Below are positions 14,268-21,179 of a DNA stretch of 21,179 nt, piece after piece. Origin of the DNA: Planctomycetaceae bacterium (lineage in GTDB: Bacteria; Planctomycetota; Phycisphaerae; Phycisphaerales; SM1A02). Both the position numbers and the translations under genes were made by a program. Numbering within the stretch: the stretch's first letter is position 1; each line of letters starts with the position of its first letter. The notes beneath the pieces were generated by a model. The model had not been told where the DNA came from, did no database searches, and worked only from the letters and a program-made list of their open reading frames with translations. Where the stretch lies: assembly GCA_947474205.1 (NCBI GenBank), contig CANJIC010000005.1:1-21179 (forward strand), written 5' to 3'.

Positions 14268-15626
14268 ATGAGCAAATCCAAATCCAACCCGCTTCCATGT
14301 CCAGCCAAGTGCAATGTGTTCATCGCTGGAACTGGTGGACGGGAACATGCGTTGGCATGGAAACTGAAACAAAGTCCGCGACTTGGCAAACTCTGGGTTG
14401 ATCCCAATGCCAATGTTGGCTTGCGTCAACTTGGCGCCGTGTGCCCGCAAAGTTTGGACCCCAAAAATAAATTCCACTTCAAACGATTCCTAGAAAAGGA
14501 ATCCATTCACCTGATTGTTGTCGGTCCAGAAACATTGCTTGCCGCTGGTTTCGCGGATCAATATCACGACCCGCCAAATCGCTTGGTGTTCGGTCCAACG
14601 CAGTCCGCCTGCAAATTGGAGTGGGACAAAGCCTGGTGCAAACAAGTGCTTCGCTCCGCCGGTGTTCCCATGGCGGAGGGCCGTCCATTCACCCAATTGG
14701 ATGCGGCGCTGAACTACATCAATAGCCGCGAAGATCCGCTGGTTATCAAAGCCGCTGGTCTAAGCGCTGGCAAGGGCGTGACCGTGTGCGCCAACAAAAA
14801 AGAAGCCATCGCCGCTGCTACCGCCGCGCTGCAAATGAAATCGCACGGCGACGCCGGCGCGACCATCGTCATTGAAGAGCGCCTGCACGGCCAAGAAATG
14901 AGCGTGCTTGCGTTGGTGGATGGAAAAACAATTTGGATGCTTGACGCCTGCCAAGATCACAAGCAAGTTGGCGAAGGCGACACCGGTCCCAACACGGGTG
15001 GCATGGGCGCGTACTCGCCAACTCCGCTGGCAACCAACGACGTGATGCGCATGATTGAGCGCGATGTATTTGTGCCCACGCTTGACGCCCTGCGCCGCGA
15101 GGACATTGATTTTCGCGGCGTGTTGTTCGCGGGAATTATTTTGACCCACGGCGGTCCCAAAGTATTGGAATTTAATTGTCGCTTTGGTGATCCTGAAACT
15201 CAATCACTCATGGCGCGCTGGAAGGGCGACCTACTGGAAACATTGTGGCTCACCGCCTCGGGTCAACTTGATCAAGCCAATTTTTCTTTCGAGGGCGGCG
15301 CCAGTTGCTGCGTTGTGGTCTGCGCGCAGGGCTACCCCGCCAAACCGAGCGTGGGCAACACCATTTCTGGCATCGAAGCCGCGGAAAGTCTTGGCGCGCC
15401 ACATCAGAAAGTTATTTGTTTCCATGCTGGCACCGCTTCTGGAACCGCCGGCGTACCCGTGACCTCTGGGGGGCGTGTCATTGGGGTAACCGCTGTTGCC
15501 TCAGATGTACAAATAGCCAGCGCCTTGGCCACCCAAGCCGCAAGCCACATTCACTTTGAAGGCGCATTCTTTCGCCGCGATATTGGTTATCGCGTTCTTA
15601 AAAACACCACGCAAACCACAGGCTAA
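14268..15626 (+). CDS. purD: Phosphoribosylamine-glycine ligase (GAR synthetase)
   Basis: PurD joins glycine to phosphoribosylamine using ATP, the second step of purine synthesis, in the cytoplasm. It has 452 residues with an ATP-grasp core. The N-terminal GTGGREHALAWKL (21-33) is the family signature, preceded by about 16 extra residues (MSKSKSNPLPCPAKCN). Further family segments are VVGPETLLAAGFAD, VIKAAGLSAGKGVTVC, IEERLHGQEMSVLALVDG, DHKQVGEGDTGPNTGGMGAY and EFNCRFGDPETQ. The C-terminal domain contains GYPAKP and GVTAVASD. No strong Shine-Dalgarno precedes ATG 14268. It stands alone rather than in a pur operon. It is divergent from the exported-protein gene, with 139 bp between starts; that gap (14129-14267) shows no convincing promoter. 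Confidence 0.95.
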   Translation: MSKSKSNPLPCPAKCNVFIAGTGGREHALAWKLKQSPRLGKLWVDPNANVGLRQLGAVCPQSLDPKNKFHFKRFLEKESIHLIVVGPETLLAAGFADQYHDPPNRLVFGPTQSACKLEWDKAWCKQVLRSAGVPMAEGRPFTQLDAALNYINSREDPLVIKAAGLSAGKGVTVCANKKEAIAAATAALQMKSHGDAGATIVIEERLHGQEMSVLALVDGKTIWMLDACQDHKQVGEGDTGPNTGGMGAYSPTPLATNDVMRMIERDVFVPTLDALRREDIDFRGVLFAGIILTHGGPKVLEFNCRFGDPETQSLMARWKGDLLETLWLTASGQLDQANFSFEGGASCCVVVCAQGYPAKPSVGNTISGIEAAESLGAPHQKVICFHAGTASGTAGVPVTSGGRVIGVTAVASDVQIASALATQAASHIHFEGAFFRRDIGYRVLKNTTQTTG

Positions 15627-15658
15627 AGCCTAATTTGCAACTTTCTCCTTCACTTGAC

Positions 15659-15680
15659 GAATGCGTCCGCGGGCGCATTC
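15659..15680 (+). terminator. GC-rich hairpin downstream of purD, possible terminator
   Basis: GAATGCG (15659-15665) pairs with CGCATTC (15674-15680) around TCCGCGGG, 32 bp after the purD stop. No T run follows, so intrinsic termination is doubtful. Confidence 0.3.
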
Positions 15681-15738
15681 AACATGCGCAATGGAGCCCT
15701 TGCCCCGAATTCAAATCACAGATTTAACGGAATTGTTC

Positions 15739-15764
15739 TTCCCAAATCCTTGAGGATTAGGGAA
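15739..15764 (+). other. Stem-loop in the leader of the protease gene
   Basis: TTCCCAAATCC (15739-15749) pairs with GGATTAGGGAA (15754-15764) around loop TTGA, ten of eleven positions paired with one A-A mismatch. It lies about 100 nt upstream of the protease ATG. There is no T run after it, so a leader structure, or the end of the purD transcript, are equally possible. I recognise no riboswitch class. Nothing else in 15627-15863 stands out. Confidence 0.45.
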
Positions 15765-15863
15765 CTTACCGCTAACCTGTGACGGAATGGCTTACTAGCA
15801 AATCTGCTGATTCGCCCGCGTTGAGTTATGCCTCGTTCTTGCCCTTCTTGGAGACCCTCACAC

Positions 15864-18800
15864 ATGTTCCGCCTGTCAACTTCACTCGCTGTTTTTGTTT
15901 TGATTTTCACTTTGACATTGGCCACTCAACAAGCTTCTGGATTAGGCGCCACGTCAACTACCACAACATCCAACACAAGTTCCAACACAAGTTCCAACAC
16001 AAGCACCAACACTAAAAAAACCGCGGAACTCATCACCCCCAAACAGGGATCAACACTTCCAGGACTTGGAACCACAAACAACCAAATTCCAAACGAATCC
16101 AGCGACGTCGATCTTGTCCCACGCAAATTAGCCAACAAAAACAAAACCACCGGACCCGATTCCATGGATGCCGTCATGTCGGCTGGCGGCGAGAACCTTG
16201 CCGTTCGATCGGGTCGCATTTTGGTGAAATTTCGAGATGAATACAAGGTTCGCTGCAGTCCAGGCCTTGTTGGCAATGTGCTGACCTGCGCCTCGACACG
16301 CGCCGCCGGAGCCATCGGAGCCAACGGACAACCCAACCCCATTGCGCCGGCTAGTTCTTTGGTCGATCGATTTTCTGGAACAATCCAGCCCGCTATTCAT
16401 AAATCAGTTCAGCAACTCGCCGATTTGGAAAAAAAGGCCGCGACCAAATCTAAAATTGCGCAACCTGATTTAGCGGGCTACATGTACATCACCGTGACTC
16501 CGTCTGCACTTTCCGCCGCGGCGGAAGCTTTCAATGATCTTGATTGCGTGGAGTTTGCCCAAGTTGATTACCTACCAATTCCAGCTCAGTGCCCTGATCG
16601 AGATATCAGCCTTCAAAAAGGACCTGCAAGCGAAGGGGCGGACATTGGAATTAATTGCCAACTTACCACCGACAACAATGGAAACCCTCTTGTCTGCGCT
16701 CCACCAGGACCTGTTTTCGTTGTGGGAACCGCCGCACGCAGTTTCTCTGGAGGCGCCGGAGTGATTGGGTGCAACCGACCCTCTCGATGGCTTGGTTATA
16801 CAGTTAATTTTGCAACGGCAGATTGTATTTCCTATGCAGCTCCTGCCCAACCAGTGCCATCCGCTCAATGGGATTGCACTGCTTGTAATCAAGGCGGTGG
16901 TATTGGTCCTGGATCTTGCATCCAACCTGCTACTGGATTTGTCTCAAATACAACGTGTCAATATGGTTGCCGCAGTTTGCCCTGTGCAGATTATCTGGCA
17001 ACGACACTTGGGTTTGCATTTTGCACCGATCAAACGGATCCCCGCGGCTGGGACAGCGTGTGCGCAACTCTTGCCAATATTTATTGTCCAACAATCATCA
17101 ACATTCCAACGCCTTACAACAACTCATCAATTGGGGATGGAGGCATGCCGCAAGTCGATCTTGCAACCCAGACCTGCTACGGCGTGGTATTTACCGCTCC
17201 CCAAACTTGGTTCTTTGATGACATTGAAGTGTATGACCCCTGCTTTTCATTGCGTGGTCCTGCATTCCCAGGGATCACTGGCACTGTCACTGGTGGCGGC
17301 ATTTTAAAGTTTACAGATATTGGCAATGGAAACGGAATTCGTCCCTGGGGTTTCACGGGTGCAGCCTCAAACTTTGCCTACCCATTCCTGCATCAAATTA
17401 TTCCTCTGGCCACCAACACTCCCGCACCAACGTCCTTCTCGGCACTTGCAAACTGCGCTGGTCTAAGGTCCAACCAAAGACTCACTTCAACTACCTCGCA
17501 GTACTTTCAAGGTGGAACCATGCTTTCCACAATCGATCCTGTTGATTCAAACAATGCAAATCTTGCTGAATTCGATAATGCATTTAAATCTCAACCATTC
17601 GCTTTCTCACATGACTGCTTTAGCGCGGTCGGTAATGTTCCAGGTTGCAACCTTACTCAATGTTGCGTGTACGTTTGCGTGAATGATTCATCGTGCTGCT
17701 CCATTGGTTGGGATGCGGCGTGTGTGAATCAAGCTCGAACCAATACCGAGCTATGCCAATCTGGGGCTCTTACAGCAACGGCGGTTAGCAATTGGGCAAG
17801 TCCACCGCCGGCTCCTGGTATTCCCAGTTTTGAACCTGTTGAAATTGATAGCGGGACCACGACTAATTTCAAGGCAAGAAATCTAGCATTGTTTGGAAAC
17901 GGATTGCCCAACGTGCTTTCCACATCTGAATACATCAGCCAAATTCAAAAGATCGCCAGCGGCTCTCTTGCATTCTGTAATGTAAATGCGCCAGCGCCAG
18001 CGCCAATCCCCGCCCCAACTTTTTACAAGGGAGTGAGTTACACAATTAAATTCACGGGAACAACAAGTGCTGCCGAGTGGCTAGCACTTGGCGCCCCTTC
18101 GAGCGCAGTAGGAACGGTGTTCACATCAAAGATAACAGGCGGCAGTGGCACCGGAACTGGAGTCGCCACAGCAAATGCTTTACCTTCCATTACCCCAACT
18201 GCACTGACATTTGCTCAAACGACACCACTTGATGTACCGGCTACTTCATTGGATTTCAAAGCAACTGGTGGTGGTATTACGGGATACGGTCAGTGCTACA
18301 GAATTAAAACTGTTGGCACTACAAATTGGACTCTTGTTGGCGCAAGTTCCAGCAATGTTGGTGTGATTTTTGTGGCAACTGCTCAGGGCACAGGAGACGG
18401 AATTGCAACCCCATTGTGCATCCCACTTCCTTTAGATCAATCCTATGACTTCCTGAACACCGGATTTTCTGGCGGCGGCATAGATGTCGCGGGCATGAAA
18501 GCATTTACAAGTGGCATTCTACGAAATGGAGTTCCTCTGAGTAGTGACTGCATTGAAGGAGCACTCACACAAATTGGCGTGATTGATTACTCGGCTATTC
18601 TTGACCATATTGACCTTTTGGGACAGGTCACTGTTGAAACGGGTCAAGTCGTCGTAATTCCAACTCCGGGAACATCAACCATTATCAATCCGGAGCATGG
18701 AACTGCCGTGTTGGGTGTTTTGGTGGCCGCCGACAACGGCTTTGGAATGAAAGGTTTATTGCCCCGCGCTCATGCAACATTTTTCCCCGCGGTCACCAGT

Positions 18801-20210
18801 TTGCAGGGTGGGCGAGTCGCTTCGGCGATTATTGCTGCTGGTGAAATTCTGGGTGACGGCGATGTCCTGTGCATTCCCCTTGAGTATGGCGCTGGGTATA
18901 CCTTGGCGGCTGATCAGTTTGTAAATCAGTTGTTTAGTGTGGTTGATTCCCTTGGAGCAACAATTGTTATTCCCGCGGGAAATGGTGGATTTGAAGTGCA
19001 ACAAGCCGATCCCGTTATTGCGATTACGGTAGGCGCCGCGTGGCCAGGCAGACAAACTCCCATTCCTTATGGAAGCTCGAATGCGCTTCAATCTTCTTCC
19101 CCAGTTTACCCCGGAACTGAATATTGCCGTTACAGATCAAGTAATTGGGGAAGTGTAATTGGCAACGGCTATATCGATGTCGCTGGTTGGGGTAGTGGTA
19201 TTTGCACCTTGGGTGAAGGAACACTCTTCAACAATAAAACTTCGCTCACTCCCGCCACGCCACAGCAAAACTATCAAGCCAACTTTGGACAGACCAGTGG
19301 AGCCTGCGCAATGATTGCTGGTCTGATTGGCGCTCTCAATGGTTTTTCAGAAGAAATGTTTGATGGCAGCATTGGCACCCAAAGAATCAGAAATATTCTG
19401 AACAATGTCGCTGTTGATACTCAGGGCAATCCAACTGGGGTTTATTTGGGAAGTGTAATAACACAATGCGGATATCCTGCTGGTGCTCCCTTACCCTCGA
19501 CAGTATCTGATTTACCTCAAATCGTGGCCAACGGAGATATTTTATTAGCACCAGCAACAGACCATAATGTTGGTGGATTTCCGCTTGCCTCCATATGTTT
19601 AGAAAATATATTTATAAATGAGTCGTACCCTGGTGGCAGTCCATTTGACATGCAGGTGATCACTGGAACCCCCATCAGTGGCAATAAATTCACACTCGGA
19701 ACCCTCAACAATAAATTCCTTCAAATTCAGGCCCAGCAAAAAGGTCGTGGCTCGCGCGGCTCAGGATATGGACCATCGCTTCAATATATTGGCATGGGTC
19801 TTGCAACCGACATTCAAGTCCGATCAAAATTGCTCGTAAGCGATGTTTCATTGGTCAATGATGTGCTCTTTCAAGGCTATGGCATGATCACTGGAGGCGG
19901 TGGTGCTTCAAGCAGCACCAATACTGGTTCAGCCATAGGCATTTTGTATGCGTATAACCGCAGAGCCAATCGTTGGATTTATCTTAACTTTGGTTTCCTC
20001 AATGGAGTGGCGCCAATGGACAGTAATGTGGCAAACGTTGCGGAACGATTAAGTTTCACGGGCTATAACCCCCAAGACTTCGTGGTCACCGAAGGCAGCG
20101 ATCATGTGGTGTATACCCGCTACCTCACATTCGGATTTGGAGTTGTTGGTGCCTACCGCGTGTTTTGGGATCAAATATTTGTTCAACTGAATCCACCAGC
20201 CCCTATCTGA
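15864..20210 (+). CDS. Large exported subtilisin-like serine protease with interrupted architecture
   Basis: A 1448-residue secreted protein with an S8 (subtilase) catalytic domain. ATG 15864 (GGAG 10 nt upstream) starts a signal peptide, FRLSTSLAVFVLIFTLTLA; a longer reading from 15828 is unlikely. A Ser/Asn/Thr repeat linker follows. Residues about 114-245 look like an I9-type propeptide (GRILVKFRDE ... CVEFAQVDYL). The triad is Asp908 (GVIDYS), His945 (EHGTAVLGVL) and Ser1145 (GQTSGACA, lacking the Pro usual after GTSxA), with oxyanion Asn1040 (PAGNGG). Spacing fits subtilisin. About 600 residues separate the propeptide from the first catalytic strand (FLNTGFSGGGIDV, from 863). They hold Cys-rich segments (374-408 and 585-624) and two phage-like repeat modules (723-769, 809-849). 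A C-terminal domain of about 250 residues is unassigned. The exact substrate is unknown; extracellular protein degradation is likely. Confidence 0.85.
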   Translation: MFRLSTSLAVFVLIFTLTLATQQASGLGATSTTTTSNTSSNTSSNTSTNTKKTAELITPKQGSTLPGLGTTNNQIPNESSDVDLVPRKLANKNKTTGPDSMDAVMSAGGENLAVRSGRILVKFRDEYKVRCSPGLVGNVLTCASTRAAGAIGANGQPNPIAPASSLVDRFSGTIQPAIHKSVQQLADLEKKAATKSKIAQPDLAGYMYITVTPSALSAAAEAFNDLDCVEFAQVDYLPIPAQCPDRDISLQKGPASEGADIGINCQLTTDNNGNPLVCAPPGPVFVVGTAARSFSGGAGVIGCNRPSRWLGYTVNFATADCISYAAPAQPVPSAQWDCTACNQGGGIGPGSCIQPATGFVSNTTCQYGCRSLPCADYLATTLGFAFCTDQTDPRGWDSVCATLANIYCPTIINIPTPYNNSSIGDGGMPQVDLATQTCYGVVFTAPQTWFFDDIEVYDPCFSLRGPAFPGITGTVTGGGILKFTDIGNGNGIRPWGFTGAASNFAYPFLHQIIPLATNTPAPTSFSALANCAGLRSNQRLTSTTSQYFQGGTMLSTIDPVDSNNANLAEFDNAFKSQPFAFSHDCFSAVGNVPGCNLTQCCVYVCVNDSSCCSIGWDAACVNQARTNTELCQSGALTATAVSNWASPPPAPGIPSFEPVEIDSGTTTNFKARNLALFGNGLPNVLSTSEYISQIQKIASGSLAFCNVNAPAPAPIPAPTFYKGVSYTIKFTGTTSAAEWLALGAPSSAVGTVFTSKITGGSGTGTGVATANALPSITPTALTFAQTTPLDVPATSLDFKATGGGITGYGQCYRIKTVGTTNWTLVGASSSNVGVIFVATAQGTGDGIATPLCIPLPLDQSYDFLNTGFSGGGIDVAGMKAFTSGILRNGVPLSSDCIEGALTQIGVIDYSAILDHIDLLGQVTVETGQVVVIPTPGTSTIINPEHGTAVLGVLVAADNGFGMKGLLPRAHATFFPAVTSLQGGRVASAIIAAGEILGDGDVLCIPLEYGAGYTLAADQFVNQLFSVVDSLGATIVIPAGNGGFEVQQADPVIAITVGAAWPGRQTPIPYGSSNALQSSSPVYPGTEYCRYRSSNWGSVIGNGYIDVAGWGSGICTLGEGTLFNNKTSLTPATPQQNYQANFGQTSGACAMIAGLIGALNGFSEEMFDGSIGTQRIRNILNNVAVDTQGNPTGVYLGSVITQCGYPAGAPLPSTVSDLPQIVANGDILLAPATDHNVGGFPLASICLENIFINESYPGGSPFDMQVITGTPISGNKFTLGTLNNKFLQIQAQQKGRGSRGSGYGPSLQYIGMGLATDIQVRSKLLVSDVSLVNDVLFQGYGMITGGGGASSSTNTGSAIGILYAYNRRANRWIYLNFGFLNGVAPMDSNVANVAERLSFTGYNPQDFVVTEGSDHVVYTRYLTFGFGVVGAYRVFWDQIFVQLNPPAPI
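15969..16013 (+). repeat. 12-bp tandem repeat encoding a Ser-Asn-Thr linker
   Basis: The unit TCCAACACAAGT occurs three times with one change in the third, followed by a partial ACCAACACT. It encodes SNTS repeats between the signal peptide and the propeptide. The period is a multiple of three, so copy-number change would keep the frame. Confidence 0.9.
18030..18410 (+). repeat. Two diverged copies of a GTT..W..GA.SS.VG..F repeat module in the protease
   Basis: Copy 1 covers 18030-18170 (residues 723-769) and copy 2 18288-18410 (809-849). They share the pattern Y-x-I-K-x-x-G-T-T ... W-x-x-(L)-G-A-x-S-S-x-V-G-x-x-F ... G-T-G-x-G-x-A-T. From memory this pattern resembles repeats in tail or structural proteins of marine phages (YxIxTVGTTDFTxIGA...). 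The copies are separated by about 39 residues. Confidence 0.7.
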
Positions 20211-20265
20211 TCAGAAATTCTGGTTTGGAAACTCTGTCACATATTGAAAAGAAATGGTTTAAGCC

Positions 20266-20892
20266 GTGGAGCATGACTATGCTTCATTTGTGAATCCACG
20301 ACAATTCTCCGATCAGTCCACTTCTCAAACCATCAACCAGAGCGGAAATTCTTCCCTTGAAGCCATAAAAATTCTAGCTGATGGGCGCCAAGAATTCATA
20401 GAACTCTGGGGCGATATGGGCGCGCGTTGGGGAGTTCCCCGCAGCATGACTGAACTGCATGCGTTGCTGTACATCGTTGGCACTCCCATGAACACCGACG
20501 AAATCATGAAACAGCTTTCCATCAGTCGTGGCAATGCCAGCATGACTTTGCGCACACTGCTTGACTGGGGCATTATCACTCGCGCGCATCGGCCTGACGA
20601 TCGCAAGGATTATTACATTGCGGAGCAGGATGTGTGGAAACTCTTTGCAACCGTGGCGCGCGCGCGCAAGCGACGTGAATTGGAGCCACTCGCCGCTCGT
20701 TTAAAATCGCTCTCTCTGAAATCAAATGCGGATGCCACAAGCGACGGCGTAGCGCATCGAGAACGAATTGAATCCATGCTTCAATTTATCATTCAATTTG
20801 ACGGGCTATCGGAGCGATTTCTAAGCATGGGTGGCCTTAGCCTTGAGATTCTCTCAAAACTGATTGGCTCTTCCAAAAATAAATCGCCATAA
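20266..20892 (+). CDS. GbsR/MarR-family transcriptional regulator
   Basis: A 208-residue cytoplasmic winged-helix DNA-binding protein. The segment QEFIELWGDMGARWG (42-56) followed by TELHALLYI is typical of the GbsR branch of the MarR superfamily. The recognition region MNTDEIMKQLSISRGNASMTLRTLLDWGII spans 75-104 and the wing is HRPDDRKDYYIAE (108-120). A basic helix (RARKRREL) and a C-terminal dimerisation helix follow. GbsR of Bacillus regulates glycine betaine synthesis, but relatives control many targets, so no ligand can be given. The GTG start at 20266 has no Shine-Dalgarno; GTG 20290 is possible. The first 35 residues are polar and unlike the family. It lies 55 bp after the protease gene on the same strand and may be co-transcribed. 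Confidence 0.85.
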   Translation: MEHDYASFVNPRQFSDQSTSQTINQSGNSSLEAIKILADGRQEFIELWGDMGARWGVPRSMTELHALLYIVGTPMNTDEIMKQLSISRGNASMTLRTLLDWGIITRAHRPDDRKDYYIAEQDVWKLFATVARARKRRELEPLAARLKSLSLKSNADATSDGVAHRERIESMLQFIIQFDGLSERFLSMGGLSLEILSKLIGSSKNKSP

Positions 20893-20994
20893 ATTCTTTG
20901 GCAAGTCGTGGAGTGAGTCCAACAGCGAAGTAGTACCAGCGAAACGTATCCATAATGAAATGGATGGAAGCGCGCTGCCACTTGGATTTGTCCA

Positions 20995-21023
20995 AAACGA
21001 AAAACCATTGGTCAAACTTGACC
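20995..21023 (-). terminator. Possible terminator of tRNA-Ser
   Basis: On the minus strand, 14 nt after the tRNA 3' end, GGTCA-AGTT-TGACC forms a short hairpin (21010-21023), followed by AATGG then TTTTTCGTTTT (to 20995). The T run starts a few nt after the stem, so this is a weak candidate. The rest of 20893-20994 contains two small inverted repeats (ATCCAT/ATGGAT at 20948-20965, TTGGA/TCCAA at 20982-20995) and no gene. Confidence 0.4.
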
Positions 21024-21037
21024 TCAAACTTAGAAAA

Positions 21038-21127
21038 GGACAGAGCGGGATTCGAACCCGCGGTACAAGAATTACCCTGTACACCGGTTTAGCAAACCAG
21101 CGCCTTCAGCCACTCGGCCATCTGTCC
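21038..21127 (-). tRNA. tRNA-Ser (anticodon GCU)
   Basis: A 90-nt type II tRNA. The acceptor arm starts GGACAGA and ends TCTGTCC. The D arm is GGCCGAGTGGCTGAAGGC, the anticodon loop TTTGCTAAA gives GCT (reading AGC and AGU), the long variable arm GTACAGGGTAATTCTTGTAC is typical of tRNA-Ser, and the T arm contains GGGTTCGAATCCC. CCA is not encoded. Confidence 0.96.
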
Positions 21128-21152
21128 AAGGCACCATCATTCGTGAGCAAGC

Positions 21153-21158
21153 AGTGTA
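21153..21158 (-). promoter_or_regulatory. Candidate -10 box of tRNA-Ser
   Basis: TACACT on the minus strand, 26 nt before the tRNA 5' end, in the context CTCGCTACACT that matches the one before tRNA-Glu. The -35 region would fall at or beyond the window edge. Confidence 0.35.
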
Positions 21159-21179
21159 GCGAGGTTGGGTTAATCCGCT

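Noticed and set aside
15654..15682. TTGACG...ATTCAA as promoter for the protease gene
   Set aside because: The -10 match is poor and the spacer is occupied by the GC-rich hairpin, so the resemblance is probably chance.

Overview
The window looks like a chromosomal segment of a Planctomycetota bacterium, most likely of the Phycisphaerae. This is inferred, not proven. The evidence is a Gram-negative lipid A gene (lpxB), a large exported protein carrying the CC..VC..D..CC...WD..C cysteine motif common in planctomycete secreted proteins, an exported protein with a pseudopilin-like 'WSLGPD' tail, and a GbsR-type regulator. I see no insertion sequence, phage integrase, CRISPR array or rRNA. The window is bounded by two minus-strand tRNA genes, tRNA-Glu(CUC) at the left and tRNA-Ser(GCU) at the right.

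Layout. 17-91 tRNA-Glu. 324-1728 (+): a PNP/MTAN-fold nucleosidase resembling HpnG, a candidate 27-codon linker ORF, and nadD; the last 80 bp of nadD are repeated in tandem three times (1661-1900). 1983-8270 (-): a branched-chain amino-acid ABC transporter operon read livK-livH-livM-livG-livF, with start/stop overlaps between livH/M, M/G and G/F, followed by an acidic gene of unknown function. LivG carries about 90 extra residues with predicted membrane helices inside its ATPase domain. 8391-9575 (-) lpxB, divergent from 9637-11439 (+) aspS. A strong bidirectional terminator (11462-11498) separates aspS from 11516-14128 (-), which holds an exported protein of unknown function followed by trxB. 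14268-15626 (+) purD. 15864-20210 (+) a 1448-residue exported subtilisin-like protease whose catalytic domain is separated from its propeptide by about 600 residues of cysteine-rich and phage-like repeat modules. 20266-20892 (+) a GbsR/MarR-family regulator. 21038-21127 tRNA-Ser.

How the genes fit together. Most of the window is housekeeping: NAD synthesis, purine synthesis, aspartyl-tRNA synthesis, thioredoxin reduction, lipid A synthesis and amino-acid uptake. The unusual parts are the membrane-segment insertion in LivG, the nadD 3'-end tandem repeat with mostly synonymous differences between copies, and the interrupted secreted protease. I did not find a recognisable defence, secretion or biosynthetic system. 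No gene-free stretch exceeds 300 bases; the longest (1729-1982 repeat copies, 92-323, 15627-15863) are described in the features.
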